Source: Lentzea sp. NBRC 102530 (GTDB lineage Bacteria > Actinomycetota > Actinomycetes > Mycobacteriales > Pseudonocardiaceae). Taken from it: DNA of 64,000 bases. Both the position numbers and the translations under genes were made by a program. The notes beneath the pieces were generated by a model, which did not search any database, had not been told where the DNA came from, and saw only the letters and a list, made by a program, of their open reading frames with translations. Within the stretch, counting starts at the first letter, position 1. The number at the start of each line of letters is the position of its first letter. This document shows, one piece after another, positions 39,559 through 49,101 of the stretch. Location of the stretch: contig NZ_BSTF01000012.1 in assembly GCF_030269365.1 (NCBI RefSeq), positions 62,001 to 126,000 on the forward strand, written 5' to 3'.

Positions 39559-40958
39559 AGCGTGATCAGACCTCGGAACACCTGGTACATGTCCATCACG
39601 GCGAGCGCGAGCGGCAGCACCGACGCGATCAGGATCGCCTCGATGATGTCGACGGTGCGGCGCAACGGCGGCGAGAACTTCTGGCCGGGGAAGATCACGC
39701 CGAGCACCAGTGCGAGCGCTCCCAGGACCAGCAGCGCGCCGAAGACGAACGCGATGCGGTCGAACGAGTTGGAGGCGATCAGCCAGCCGAGCAGGATGCC
39801 CGCGCTGGCGACCATGCCGGTCGACAGCAGAGCCACGGCCTGCGCGCCGTTCGCGTACGCACGACCGCGCATCATCAGCACGATCGCGACGACGACGGCG
39901 TAGATCGGGCCCCAGACACCGGGTGCGCCCGCGGCGACGATGGCCGCCAGCGCCGCGACCACGCCGGTACCGATGATCATGCCCGTCAGGTACTCGTGGG
40001 CGACGGCCGTGCGGCGCTCGATGACGGTGAACTCCGGGAAGCCGCTGTCCTCCTTGAGGTCCTCGGCGTTCGTCGGCACCACGGGCGGCGGGATCTTGGC
40101 CAGCCGCAGCGTGAGGCTCGGCAGCAACGACAACGCGGCGAGCGCCACGGCACCGGTCGCGGCGGCCACACCGGTGAGCGGGTGCTCCACGAACGTCGCG
40201 ACGAGGAACGCCAGCGCCACCAGGGTGCCGCCGGTCGCGGCGGCGATGAACACCGTGATGCCCTGCCCGATCAGCAGGATCCCGCCCCACGCGAAGATCA
40301 TCATCAACGCCGAGGCGAGCAGCATCTTCGGGTTGAAGCCCACGCCGGGAACGGCGTGGAAGCCCGCGACGAACGCCAGCGGCAGCGATCCGCACGCGGC
40401 GATCAGCACACCCGTCGACGTCGAGCTGTAGGCCCGCGCGATGGTCGCGCCCGCCGCCAGCATGGCGATCGCGCCGACACCACCGGCGATCGCGGCGGCG
40501 AGCCCGCTGCCCGAACCCGCCGTCGTGACGGGGCCGGAGAGGAACAACGCCACCGCCGCGGCGATCAGCGCCAGCGCGCCGGCGAGGTGACCGAACTTCT
40601 GCGCGGTCTCCTTCGTCCACGGCCGGAACGAGTCCGGGTCGGACTCCGCGATCGCGTCGACGACGTCGTCGTACAGCGGAGGCGGGGGATTCTCGTTGCG
40701 GCGCCGCAACTGCAGCAGTTCGCCGTCGACGACACCCAGCGACGCCAGCGTGCGAGCCGGGTCGAGCGGGTTGTCGCCGAGCTTGGCGATGCACCAGCCA
40801 CCGTGCCGGACGCCACCGTCCGGAGTGGCCTCTCTCGCCATGTCCAGCAGCATCGGGAGGAGATCGGCCACCGCCACGTCGGCAGGCAGCGCGACGTCGA
40901 TACGCGTCCGAGGTGCCACCACCGTGACACGGCTGAACACCGTCGTACCGGTCGCCAC
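39555..40958 (-). CDS. eccD: T7SS membrane channel component EccD
   Basis: This 467-aa protein has a ubiquitin-like cytosolic domain in the first ~90 residues (TRIDVALPADVAVADLLP), a Pro-rich link and about eleven membrane helices to the end. EccD dimers form the main membrane part of the ESX pore. The start is GTG 40958 with AGGGGG 5-6 bases upstream. mycP overlaps its 3' end. It is divergent from eccC. Confidence 0.93.
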   Translation of the reverse strand: MATGTTVFSRVTVVAPRTRIDVALPADVAVADLLPMLLDMAREATPDGGVRHGGWCIAKLGDNPLDPARTLASLGVVDGELLQLRRRNENPPPPLYDDVVDAIAESDPDSFRPWTKETAQKFGHLAGALALIAAAVALFLSGPVTTAGSGSGLAAAIAGGVGAIAMLAAGATIARAYSSTSTGVLIAACGSLPLAFVAGFHAVPGVGFNPKMLLASALMMIFAWGGILLIGQGITVFIAAATGGTLVALAFLVATFVEHPLTGVAAATGAVALAALSLLPSLTLRLAKIPPPVVPTNAEDLKEDSGFPEFTVIERRTAVAHEYLTGMIIGTGVVAALAAIVAAGAPGVWGPIYAVVVAIVLMMRGRAYANGAQAVALLSTGMVASAGILLGWLIASNSFDRIAFVFGALLVLGALALVLGVIFPGQKFSPPLRRTVDIIEAILIASVLPLALAVMDMYQVFRGLITL

Positions 40959-41188
40959 CAGGGCCCCCTAAGTCAGATCAGTGCTTGCAAACAATGTGCC
41001 CGACCTTATTGGTCCACTCGGACGGTTGCCGGGCGGCCCTAGTATGGACGCACCGACGTCTCCTGCACGTGTCGTTTGCAGAACACGTTCGGTCAGGTTT
41101 TTTCCCGACCCACCTTCGTGGCGCTCGCTGATGCGCAATAGTGTCGGTTGCTACTGGTGGCGTAACGAGTCGAAGAGGTGCCTGTCAG
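40959..41188. promoter_or_regulatory. Divergent eccD/eccC promoter region
   Basis: This 230-base gap must hold promoters for the eccD-mycP and eccC units. It is slightly AT-richer than its surroundings (AACAATGTGCC, GGTTTTTTCC), but I see no pair of hexamers with good spacing. Confidence 0.35.
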
Positions 41189-44100
41189 TTGAGCACGCTG
41201 CAGTTCAAGCGAACGGCACGCCTTGCTGCTCCCCGGCCTCCGGGCGGTGAGGTCCACCTCGAACCGCCACCCGAGGTGCCCCGGATCATCCCCGGCAACA
41301 TCATGATGAAGGCGATGCCCGTCGTCATGATCGTGGCATCCATGGGCATGATGGGCATGATGCTGGTCTTCATGCCGCGCCAGCCCGCGGCGATGATCAT
41401 GCCCGGCATGATGATGATCTCGACCATCGGCATGATGGCGAGCGGCATGGGCTCGGGCAAGGGCCAGAAGAAAGCCGAGATGAACGAGGACCGCAAGGAC
41501 TACCTGCGGTACCTCGGCCAGATGCGCGACCGCGCCCGCGAGGCGGCCGACGAGCAGCGCGCCGAGCGCGAGTGGGTCCACCCGGACCCGCAGATGCTGT
41601 GGTCGCTCGCCACCACGCGCCGCATGTGGGAACGCCGCCAGAACGACCCGGACTTCTGCCACCTGCGCGCGGGACGGGGCTCGCAGCGCCTCGCGACCCG
41701 GCTGGTGCCGCCGCAGACCGGTCCCGTCGAGGAGCTCGAGCCGATCGCGACGCTGGCGCTGCGCCGGTTCGTGCGCGCCCACTCGCTCGTGCCCGACCTC
41801 CCCATCTCCATCGCACTGCGCGGCTTCGCGGCCGTGGGCCTGCTCGGTGAGATCGAGGACCGCCGCGACCTCGCGCGCGCCCTCATCGCCCAGCTCGTCA
41901 CCTTCCACGCCCCGGACGACCTGCTGATCGCGGTCGTCAGCGCGGGCCGCACGAAGCAGCTGTGGGAGTGGGCGAAGTGGCTGCCGCACGCGCAGCACCC
42001 CACCGACATCGACGGCATCGGCCAGCGCCGCATGATGGCGAACTCGCTCGCCGAGATCGAGGCGATGCTGGACGAGAACCTGCGCGACCGCCAGCGGTTC
42101 ACCCGCAACGCCCCGCCGCCGCCGGACCAGCCGCACATCGTGATCGTCATCGACGACGGCGACATCAGCCGCGAAGAGATGATCATCCTCGAGGAGGGTC
42201 TGGTCGGCGTCACGCTGCTCGACCTCTCCGAGTGCCTCGGCAACCTGACGGCCCGGCGGGGCTTGCGTCTCGTCGTCGAGAACAACCAGCTGGGCGCCCG
42301 TTCCGCGACCGGCGTCGAGTGGTTCGGCGCGCCGGACCGGCTGACCATCGTCGAGTCCGAGGCGCTGGCCCGCCGCCTGTCGCCGTACCGCATGGGTGCC
42401 GCCGGCGAGGCCGGTGGCGACAGCGGTGAAGACCCGTTGGCGATGAGCAACAACCCGCCGCTGCTCGAGTTCATGGGCATCCCCGGCGACCCGATCACGT
42501 TCGACGTGCAGCAGGCGTGGCGGCCCCGGCCCAAGCGCGACCGCTACCGCATCCCGTTCGGCATCGGCGAGCACGGCCAGCAGGTCGAGCTCGACATCAA
42601 GGAAGCCGCGGAAGACGGCATGGGCCCGCACGGCCTGTGCATCGGCGCGACCGGTTCCGGCAAGTCGGAGTTCCTCCGCACGCTGGTGCTCGGTCTGCTG
42701 GCCTCGCACTCGTCGACGGCGCTCAACATGATCCTCGTCGACTTCAAGGGTGGTGCGACGTTCCTCGGTCTGGACAAGGCACCGCACGTCGCCGCGACGA
42801 TCACCAACCTCGCCGGCGACCTCAGCCTCGTCGACCGCATGAAGGACGCCATCGAGGGCGAGGTGTCCCGCCGCCAGGAGGTGCTGGCGAAGGGCAACTA
42901 CAAGAACGTCTGGGACTACGAGAAGGCCCGTGAGAACGGCGCCCAGCTCGACCCGTTGCCCGCGCTCTTCATCTGCATCGACGAGTTCTCCGAGATGCTG
43001 ACGGCGAAGCCGGACTTCATCGACATCTTCCTCCAGATCGGTCGTGTCGGCCGGTCGCTGCAGATGCACATGCTCCTCGCGTCGCAGCGACTGGAAGAGG
43101 GCAAGCTGCGCGGTCTGGACACGTTCCTCTCGTACCGGATCGGTCTGAAGACGTTCAACGCGGCGGAGTCCCGTGCGGCGATCGGCGTGCCCGACGCGTA
43201 CGAACTGCCGCCGATCCCGGGTTCGGGTTACCTGAGCGTGCAGGGCATGCCGCTGACCAGGTTCAAGGCGCTCTACGTCTCGGGCACCTACCGTCCGGCG
43301 GGCATGCAGTCCGTCGGCGAGTCGGTGGCCGTGCGCAGCGACAAGCGGCCGCGGTTCTTCGTGCCGGACTTCATCGAGATCCCGAAGGAGCCCGAGCGCC
43401 CGATCGAGCCCGTGAAGGTCGCGGAGCCGGTCAAGGAGGACGCGAACGAGCCCACGCAGCTCGAACTCATCGTCGACCGCCTCGTCGGCCAGGGCCCTCC
43501 CGCGCACGAGGTGTGGCTGCCACCGCTCAACGAGCCGCCCACGATGGACACGATGCTGCCGCCGCTCGACGTGACGCCGGACCGCGGTCTGACGTCGCCG
43601 GGCTACCCGGCCAACAGCACGCTGCAGGTCCCCGTCGGCATCGTCGACAAGCCGTTCGAACAGCGCCGCGACCTGCTCTGGGCCGACTTCTCCGGTGCCG
43701 CGGGCCACGGTGCGGTCGTCGGCGGTCCGCAGTCCGGCAAGTCGATGATGCTGCGCACGATCATCGCGTCGATGGCGCTCACCCACACGCCGGAGGAGGT
43801 GCAGTTCTACTGCATCGACCTCGGTGGTGGTTCGCTCGCCGCGATGGAGGACCTGCCGCACGTCGGTGGGTTCGCCGGCCGTCTCGACGTCGACAAGGTC
43901 CGCCGCATGGTGGCCGAACTCCAGACGCTGATCGCCGAGCGCGAAGTCCGCTGGCGCGACCAGCGCATCGAGCTCCAGGAGTTCCGCAACCGCAAGCGGC
44001 GCGGTGAGATCAAGGACGACTCGTTCGGCGACGCGTTCCTGATCATCGACGGCTGGATGAACTTCCGCCAGGAGTTCGAGATGGTCGAGCCGCAGATCCA

Positions 44101-45214
44101 GGCGCTCGCCGCCCAGGGTCTGTCCTACGGCGTGCACGTGATCGTCGGCGCCAGCCGCTGGGCGGAGATTCGCCCAGCCATGAAGGACCTCCTCGGCACC
44201 CGCTTCGAGCTCCGCCTCGGTGACCCGAGCGAGTCCGAGGTGGACCGCAAGGTGGCCGTCAACGTGCCGCCCGGCCGTCCCGGCCGCGGCATCACGGTCG
44301 ATGGCGCCACCGGCCGCAAGCTGCACTACCTGGTGGGCCTGCCGCGCATCGACACCTCGCAGGACGCGAGCACCGTCACCGCCGGCGTCGCCGACCTCGC
44401 CAACAAGCTCACCCAGTCCTGGCAGGGCCCGCACGCCCCACAGGTCAGGATGTTGCCCGACCTGCTCGACCACGGGCAGTTCATGGCGCACGTGCAGCAG
44501 GTGTTCCCCAACCGCGGCCACCTGGTCCCGGTCGGCGTCAACGAGGACGAACTCGCGCCGGTCTACCTGGACTTCGACGCGGACCCGCACTTCGTGGCCC
44601 TCGCCGACGGCGAGTCGGGCAAGACGAACCTGCTGCGCACCATCGTCCGCGGCATCATGCAGAGCTACACCTCCTCGGAGGCGTTGATCCTGCTCGCGGA
44701 CTACCGCCGCACCATGCTCGGCTTCATCGACACCGACCACCTGCTGAGCTACGCGGTCTCCGGGCCGCAGTTCACGCAGAACGTCCAGGAGATCCGCGGC
44801 TCGCTGGCCGGCCGCATGCCCGGCCCGGACGTGACGCAGGAGCAGCTGAAGAACCGGTCCTGGTGGAAGGGGCCGGAGGTCTTCGTCATCGTCGACGACT
44901 ACGACCTCGTCGCGCCGCAGGGTGGTGCCAACCCGATGGCTCCGCTCGCGGAGTTCATCCCGCAGGCCAAGGACGTCGGCCTGCACGTGGTCGTGGCGCG
45001 CCGCATGGGTGGTGCCTCCCGGGCCATGTACGACCCGATCATCGGCAAGCTGAAGGAGATCGCCGCGCCGATCTTCGTCGGGTCCGGGTCGAAGGAGGAG
45101 GGCAACATCGTGGGCAACCTGAAGCCTTCGCCCCAGCCGCCCGGGCGGGGGACGCTCGTCACCCGCAAGAGCGGGCAGCAGCGGATCCAGTTCGCTTGGA
45201 TCCCGCCGGACTAA
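41189..45214 (+). CDS. eccC: T7SS motor ATPase EccC (fused EccCa-EccCb)
   Basis: This 1341-aa FtsK/SpoIIIE-type ATPase drives ESX secretion. The N-terminus (STLQFKRTARLAAPRPPGGE) leads to two Met-rich membrane helices (about 40-85). Three nucleotide-binding domains follow, with Walker A at about 486-493 (GATGSGKS), 845-852 (GGPQSGKS) and 1141-1146 (GESGKT); the first has Walker B LFICIDEF. It is a single chain as in ESX-4/EccC4, not split into two. The start is TTG 41189 with GAGG about 10 bases upstream. An upstream in-frame start at 41141 would add residues absent from the family. Confidence 0.96.
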   Translation: MSTLQFKRTARLAAPRPPGGEVHLEPPPEVPRIIPGNIMMKAMPVVMIVASMGMMGMMLVFMPRQPAAMIMPGMMMISTIGMMASGMGSGKGQKKAEMNEDRKDYLRYLGQMRDRAREAADEQRAEREWVHPDPQMLWSLATTRRMWERRQNDPDFCHLRAGRGSQRLATRLVPPQTGPVEELEPIATLALRRFVRAHSLVPDLPISIALRGFAAVGLLGEIEDRRDLARALIAQLVTFHAPDDLLIAVVSAGRTKQLWEWAKWLPHAQHPTDIDGIGQRRMMANSLAEIEAMLDENLRDRQRFTRNAPPPPDQPHIVIVIDDGDISREEMIILEEGLVGVTLLDLSECLGNLTARRGLRLVVENNQLGARSATGVEWFGAPDRLTIVESEALARRLSPYRMGAAGEAGGDSGEDPLAMSNNPPLLEFMGIPGDPITFDVQQAWRPRPKRDRYRIPFGIGEHGQQVELDIKEAAEDGMGPHGLCIGATGSGKSEFLRTLVLGLLASHSSTALNMILVDFKGGATFLGLDKAPHVAATITNLAGDLSLVDRMKDAIEGEVSRRQEVLAKGNYKNVWDYEKARENGAQLDPLPALFICIDEFSEMLTAKPDFIDIFLQIGRVGRSLQMHMLLASQRLEEGKLRGLDTFLSYRIGLKTFNAAESRAAIGVPDAYELPPIPGSGYLSVQGMPLTRFKALYVSGTYRPAGMQSVGESVAVRSDKRPRFFVPDFIEIPKEPERPIEPVKVAEPVKEDANEPTQLELIVDRLVGQGPPAHEVWLPPLNEPPTMDTMLPPLDVTPDRGLTSPGYPANSTLQVPVGIVDKPFEQRRDLLWADFSGAAGHGAVVGGPQSGKSMMLRTIIASMALTHTPEEVQFYCIDLGGGSLAAMEDLPHVGGFAGRLDVDKVRRMVAELQTLIAEREVRWRDQRIELQEFRNRKRRGEIKDDSFGDAFLIIDGWMNFRQEFEMVEPQIQALAAQGLSYGVHVIVGASRWAEIRPAMKDLLGTRFELRLGDPSESEVDRKVAVNVPPGRPGRGITVDGATGRKLHYLVGLPRIDTSQDASTVTAGVADLANKLTQSWQGPHAPQVRMLPDLLDHGQFMAHVQQVFPNRGHLVPVGVNEDELAPVYLDFDADPHFVALADGESGKTNLLRTIVRGIMQSYTSSEALILLADYRRTMLGFIDTDHLLSYAVSGPQFTQNVQEIRGSLAGRMPGPDVTQEQLKNRSWWKGPEVFVIVDDYDLVAPQGGANPMAPLAEFIPQAKDVGLHVVVARRMGGASRAMYDPIIGKLKEIAAPIFVGSGSKEEGNIVGNLKPSPQPPGRGTLVTRKSGQQRIQFAWIPPD

Positions 45215-45314
45215 AGGTCTTCGGGTTTGTGGCTTCGTGGGTGGTCTCGCTTGGGTGCGGGGCCACCCACTTGTCGCTGGTGGGGTTGGTCGCGTTCTGT
45301 TGGTTGGGCTGCGG

Positions 45315-45745
45315 TTGCGAGGGTGGTCGGGTTGGGTCGGGACGAAAGAGAGTTGGGGTGCGATCGGGGCTTGACCTCGAGCCTCTGGCGGGGCGCATTC
45401 GCGGCCTCACAAGCCGGGGATTAAGAGCGCCCCTGCCGGACCGAACAGGTTGGCACCCCGCCCCCTCAAGGTAAAGCCCCCATCGCCCAGAGCGGCGGAA
45501 CCGGCTAGGTGATGAGGATCGGCCCGTTCGGGCTCGCTCCGCTTCGCCACGCCAGGACCCGTAGGTGGTTGGGTTTGTGCTTGTGGCTGTCCGGTTCGCA
45601 CCGCGCGCCTGGCCAAGACGGTGGCCGGCTTGCGTTGGCGACTGCGGTTGGGGCTCGAGCTCGGCTGCGCCGTCGCGATCCTTGCGCTCTGACGGGCTCG
45701 CCTCCGGCTTCGCATCTCCTCAAGCCACTGCTGCCGAGCGCTCGG
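45315..45745. repeat. Structured dispersed repeat, copy 2
   Basis: This second copy of the element at 20874-21300 aligns over about 430 bp with many substitutions. Shared words include GCGAGGGTGGT, GGGACGAAAG/GTGACGAAAG, AAGCCGGGG and GCATCTCCTCAAGCCAC. The large stem is kept: 45360-45396 pairs with 45453-45486. The interval 45215-45314 after eccC holds an 8-bp hairpin (45237-45244 with 45263-45270) that may end eccC. No gene is credible here. Confidence 0.65.
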
Positions 45746-45878
45746 CCACCCGACGCTCGGCAGGCTTGCGCTCGACTGCCTTGTGCTCCGCCTACCTGCC
45801 GCCCCGCAGCCCGCCACCCGGTCGCTGCCGTGCCGCTCCGCCGCCGCTTCCCGGCCTCCGTCGCGCGCCCCAACTAGA

Positions 45879-45908
45879 ACGAGCCCACGGCCGAAGCCGT
45901 GGGCTCGT
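45879..45908. terminator. Hairpin 1 of a four-hairpin cluster
   Basis: A perfect 13-bp stem (45879-45891 with 45896-45908) has loop CGAA. It is probably a terminator for read-through from the left or from a lost gene, but no T run follows. Confidence 0.6.
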
Positions 45909-46000
45909 GCAGGTAGCAGGGGTACTACCTGCCCCCCAATGGCCGGGTCCGGAACGCTGGTGCGGTCAAGAGGGAGGCGACCGCACCGGCGTTCCGGACC
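45909..46000. other. Two further hairpins in the AfsR upstream region
   Basis: GCAGGTAG (45909-45916) pairs with CTACCTGC (45925-45932). A longer stem of 22 bp with one G-T pair joins 45946-45967 to 45979-46000 around an 11-base loop. They follow hairpin 1 without a gap. No open frame accompanies them. Whether they act in RNA, as terminators, or as inverted repeats left from a mobile element is unclear. Confidence 0.6.
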
Positions 46001-46071
46001 GTGTTCGGGTGGGTGGTTCCCCCAGGTACCCGGCCCTTCCGAACTGGCTGGCGCGAACTCTGCCTCATCGC

Positions 46072-46089
46072 GCTCACACATCGCTCACG
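46072..46089 (+). promoter_or_regulatory. TCACAC-type direct repeat, orphan site
   Basis: GCTCACA (46072-46078) and GCTCACG (46083-46089) are spaced by 11 bp, like the repeats before the AfsR-like genes. No regulator gene follows: a strong hairpin comes 44 bases later. It may be the promoter of a short RNA or the remnant of another regulator gene. Confidence 0.45.
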
Positions 46090-46132
46090 TCTCGATGACA
46101 TGCGTGAGAGCGGGGTGCGCCCGGGAATGAAT

Positions 46133-46160
46133 AAGGCCCGCAGCCGGGGCTGCGGGCCTT
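46133..46160 (+). terminator. Strong hairpin 4 upstream of the first AfsR-like gene
   Basis: There is a perfect 13-bp stem (46133-46145 with 46148-46160) with a two-base loop, starting AAGGCCC and ending GGGCCTT. It looks like an intrinsic terminator. The segment between here and 46320 has no gene. Confidence 0.7.
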
Positions 46161-46328
46161 GACCGAACAGCAGGGGACTGCTCGGTGTTCCCCCCAGACC
46201 GGAGTTCCTCCTCCTGCCGCACCACTGGGAGGGCGGCGGGAAGGGGAGTTCGGTGAGCGTGACATCCCCCCAGTAGTTCTGGTGTCACGTTCTCCGCTCC
46301 GGCTGCTGTTCACTTTGCCCGTTAGCGC

Positions 46329-46365
46329 TCACACTTCGGTCACACCCAGTTCTCACCCATACACT
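46329..46365 (+). promoter_or_regulatory. TCACAC direct repeats and -10 before the first AfsR-like gene
   Basis: TCACAC occurs at 46329-46334 and 46340-46345 (11-bp spacing), with a related TCACCC at 46353-46358. TACACT at 46360-46365 can be the -10, 35 bases before the GTG start. SARP-family activators bind direct repeats on one face of the helix next to the -10, so this may be an autoregulatory site. That is inference from known SARP sites. Confidence 0.55.
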
Positions 46366-46399
46366 CGGCGCTCGGTCACCTAGCGGACGGGAGGGTGGC

Positions 46400-49099
46400 G
46401 TGCGGGTCGACTATCGCGTTCTGGGGCCGCTCGAAGTCCTGCGGGACGGTGTGCCGGTGGTGGTGCCCGCTGGGCGGTGCCGGGTGTTGCTCGCCACGCT
46501 CTTGTTGCGCGCCAACGAGTTCGTGTCCGTCGGTGAGATCGTGGAGCGGTTGTGGGACGGGGCGCCGCCTCAGGCTGACCGGGCCGGCAAGACGTTGCAC
46601 ATGGTGGTCACCCGGCTGCGGCGGGCGCTGGGTGAGGCGAGTTGCGTCCGGACTCGTGAGGGCGGGTACGTGGCTGTGGTCACGGCCGAGCAGCTCGATC
46701 TCCTGCGGTTTCGCGAGCACGTGCGGCGGGGTGAGCACGAACGGGCCACCGGGTTGTGGCGGGGGCCGGTGCTGGCGAACGTCGTGTCGGAGTCGTTGCA
46801 CCGGGATCTCGTGCCTGCGCTCGGGGAGGAACGGCTGCGGGCGCTGGAGGCTCGGATCGACGCCGATCTCGAGCGGGGGCGGTCTGCGGATCTGGTGCCC
46901 GAGTTGCGGACGCTCACCCAGCAGCACCCGTTGCGCGAGGTGTTCTGGGCCCAGTTGATGGTGGCGTTGCACCGGAGCGGGCAGCAGGCGGACGCGTTGG
47001 CCGCGTACCAGGAGGTCTCGGTCGTGCTGGCCGAGCAGCTGGCGGTCATGCCGGGGGCGCGGCTGCGGGAGGCACAGCAGCAGGTGCTCACGACCGCCGA
47101 ACCGCCCCGGCACGTGCCGCAGCACGTCCCTCGGCAGCTGCCGACGGCGTTGCCGCACTTCGTCGGGCGCGAGGTGGAGTTCGACCGGCTCGACGCGGTG
47201 CGGGCGTCCGGGCAGGTCGTGATCAACGGGAGCGGCGGCATCGGCAAGACGTCGCTCGCCGTGCAGTGGGCCCACCGGATCGCGAACCGGTTTCCGGACG
47301 GGCAGCTCTACAGCGACCTGCGCGGGTTCGACCCGACCGGCTCGCCGGTCAACCCCGCCAACACCGCGCGCGACTTCCTGCTCGCGCTCGGGGTGCCCGC
47401 CGGGGAGATCCCGGCCGGTACCGAGGCGATGCTGGAGAACTATCGGGCGTTGCTGGCGCGGCGCAGGGTGCTGGTGCTGCTCGACAACGTGCGGGACGTC
47501 GCCCAGGTGCGGCCGTTGCTGCCCGGCGGCGAGCAGAGCCTGGCCGTGATCACGTCCCGCAACCGCTTGCGCGGGCTGGTCACGCAGCACCACGTGGTGC
47601 AGCTCGACGTCCTCGGGCCCGAGGAGTCGATGGTGCTCTTCGGCGGCCGGGTCGGGGCGGAACGGGTCGCGGAGGAGCCGGAGGCGGCCGCCCGGCTCGT
47701 CGAGCTGTGCGCGGGGTTGCCGTTGGCGCTCGCCGTGGTGGCGGCGCGCGCGACGCTCGACCAGCACCCGCTCAAGATGCTCGTCGAGGAGCTCGAACAC
47801 GCCGCGCTCGACGCGTTGGACACCGACGACCCGCTGACGAGCGTGCGGGCCGTGTTCTCCTGGACGTTCGGGTGCCTGAGCCTGGTGGCGGCCCGGCTGT
47901 TCGTGTTGCTGGGCCTGCACCCCGGCCCGGACGTCACGGAGGCCGCCGCGACCAGCCTCATGGGACGGCCGGTGCCGGAGGCGTTGGACGAGCTGGTCCG
48001 CTACAGCCTCATCAACAGCCAGAACGGCCGCTACCGGCTGCACGACCTGATGCGGTCGTACGCGGCGGAGGAGGCGGCCCACCGGTTGTCCCCCGACGAA
48101 CGGGAGAAGGCCCAACGGCGGTTCTTCGACCACCTCATGCACTCCGCGCTGGCCGCCGCCACGAAGTCGGACCCGTTGCGCCAGCCCATCACCACGCCCG
48201 AACCGGCTCCCGGCGCGGTCGTGCTCGCGTTCGAGGTGAGCACCGACGCCGACCGCTGGTACGCCGAGGAACGCGCGGTCTTCGGCCCTGCCGTGGTGGC
48301 CGCGGGCGAGGCGGGCTTCGACGGTCACGTGTGGCGCACGGTGTGGGCGATCAGGCACTTCCTGCTCGCGACGAGCCGCTGGCGGGAGGGTGAACGGCTG
48401 CAACGGCTCGCCGTCGCCGCCGCGCGACGGGCCGGTGACCTCGAAGGCGAGTGCCGGGCCCGGCGCGGCCTGGTGTCGTGCCTCATCCCCCGGCAGGAGT
48501 TCGACGAGGCCGAACGCCAGCTCCGCGAGGCCGTCGCCCTGGACGAACGGCTGGGCGACCTCATCGGCCTCTCCAACGACCTGCGCGGGCTCGCGTACCT
48601 GCTTTCCCGGCAGGGCAGGCACCTGCGCGCGCTCGACCCGTTGCTGCGCGCCCTGGACGTGGCGACCCGCAGCGGCGACCGCATCGAACTGGCGAGCGTC
48701 GCGGCGTCACTCGCGTTCGTGCACCACGAGCTGGGCGACCACGTCGAGGCCGCCGCACGCGCCGAGCAGGCCCGCGACATGTACCTCGACCTGGTGCCGG
48801 ACGAGCGGGACACCGTGGTCGCCTCGAACCGCGACACCCTCGGCAGCATCTACCGCGCGCTCGGCCGCTACGAGGAGGCGGAGGCGAACTACCTCAGGTC
48901 GGTCGAGCTGCAGGCAACGTTGTCGTACCGCCACTACCAGGCGGACACCCTGGTAAGACTGGCCGACATGAAACGGGAGCTGGGCGAGCTGGACGCGGCC
49001 CGCGGCTACTACCGGGCGGCACTCGACGTGTACGACGAGCTCGGCAACGCGCAGGCGGACCACGTGCGCGCCGTGCTGTCGGCGTCAGAGCTGGGGTAG
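46400..49099 (+). CDS. AfsR-like regulator: SARP DNA-binding, NB-ARC, TPR
   Basis: This 899-aa regulator has an OmpR-like winged helix (about 1-95, VDYRVLGPLEVLRDGVPV ... LRRALGEASCVRTREGGYVA), a bacterial transcriptional activation (BTAD) domain (about 100-245), an NB-ARC ATPase domain with P-loop GSGGIGK283T and a later LVLLDNVRD, and C-terminal TPR-type repeats (about 640-890). This is the AfsR/large-SARP layout; such proteins activate genes for secondary metabolism in Streptomyces. The start is GTG with GGGAGGG upstream. No biosynthetic cluster is adjacent; it sits inside an ESX locus. Confidence 0.92.
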   Translation: MRVDYRVLGPLEVLRDGVPVVVPAGRCRVLLATLLLRANEFVSVGEIVERLWDGAPPQADRAGKTLHMVVTRLRRALGEASCVRTREGGYVAVVTAEQLDLLRFREHVRRGEHERATGLWRGPVLANVVSESLHRDLVPALGEERLRALEARIDADLERGRSADLVPELRTLTQQHPLREVFWAQLMVALHRSGQQADALAAYQEVSVVLAEQLAVMPGARLREAQQQVLTTAEPPRHVPQHVPRQLPTALPHFVGREVEFDRLDAVRASGQVVINGSGGIGKTSLAVQWAHRIANRFPDGQLYSDLRGFDPTGSPVNPANTARDFLLALGVPAGEIPAGTEAMLENYRALLARRRVLVLLDNVRDVAQVRPLLPGGEQSLAVITSRNRLRGLVTQHHVVQLDVLGPEESMVLFGGRVGAERVAEEPEAAARLVELCAGLPLALAVVAARATLDQHPLKMLVEELEHAALDALDTDDPLTSVRAVFSWTFGCLSLVAARLFVLLGLHPGPDVTEAAATSLMGRPVPEALDELVRYSLINSQNGRYRLHDLMRSYAAEEAAHRLSPDEREKAQRRFFDHLMHSALAAATKSDPLRQPITTPEPAPGAVVLAFEVSTDADRWYAEERAVFGPAVVAAGEAGFDGHVWRTVWAIRHFLLATSRWREGERLQRLAVAAARRAGDLEGECRARRGLVSCLIPRQEFDEAERQLREAVALDERLGDLIGLSNDLRGLAYLLSRQGRHLRALDPLLRALDVATRSGDRIELASVAASLAFVHHELGDHVEAAARAEQARDMYLDLVPDERDTVVASNRDTLGSIYRALGRYEEAEANYLRSVELQATLSYRHYQADTLVRLADMKRELGELDAARGYYRAALDVYDELGNAQADHVRAVLSASELG

Positions 49100-49101
49100 C
49101 G

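Noticed and set aside
41093-44986. 1297-codon open frame antisense to eccC
   Set aside because: It is a shadow of the high-GC3 eccC frame; its composition is Arg/Asp/Val/Leu-rich and no family is recognisable.
46100-46162. 20-codon frame (MRESGVRPGM...) after the orphan TCACAC pair
   Set aside because: It runs into the terminator-like hairpin, has no ribosome-binding site, and its end is dictated by the stem sequence.
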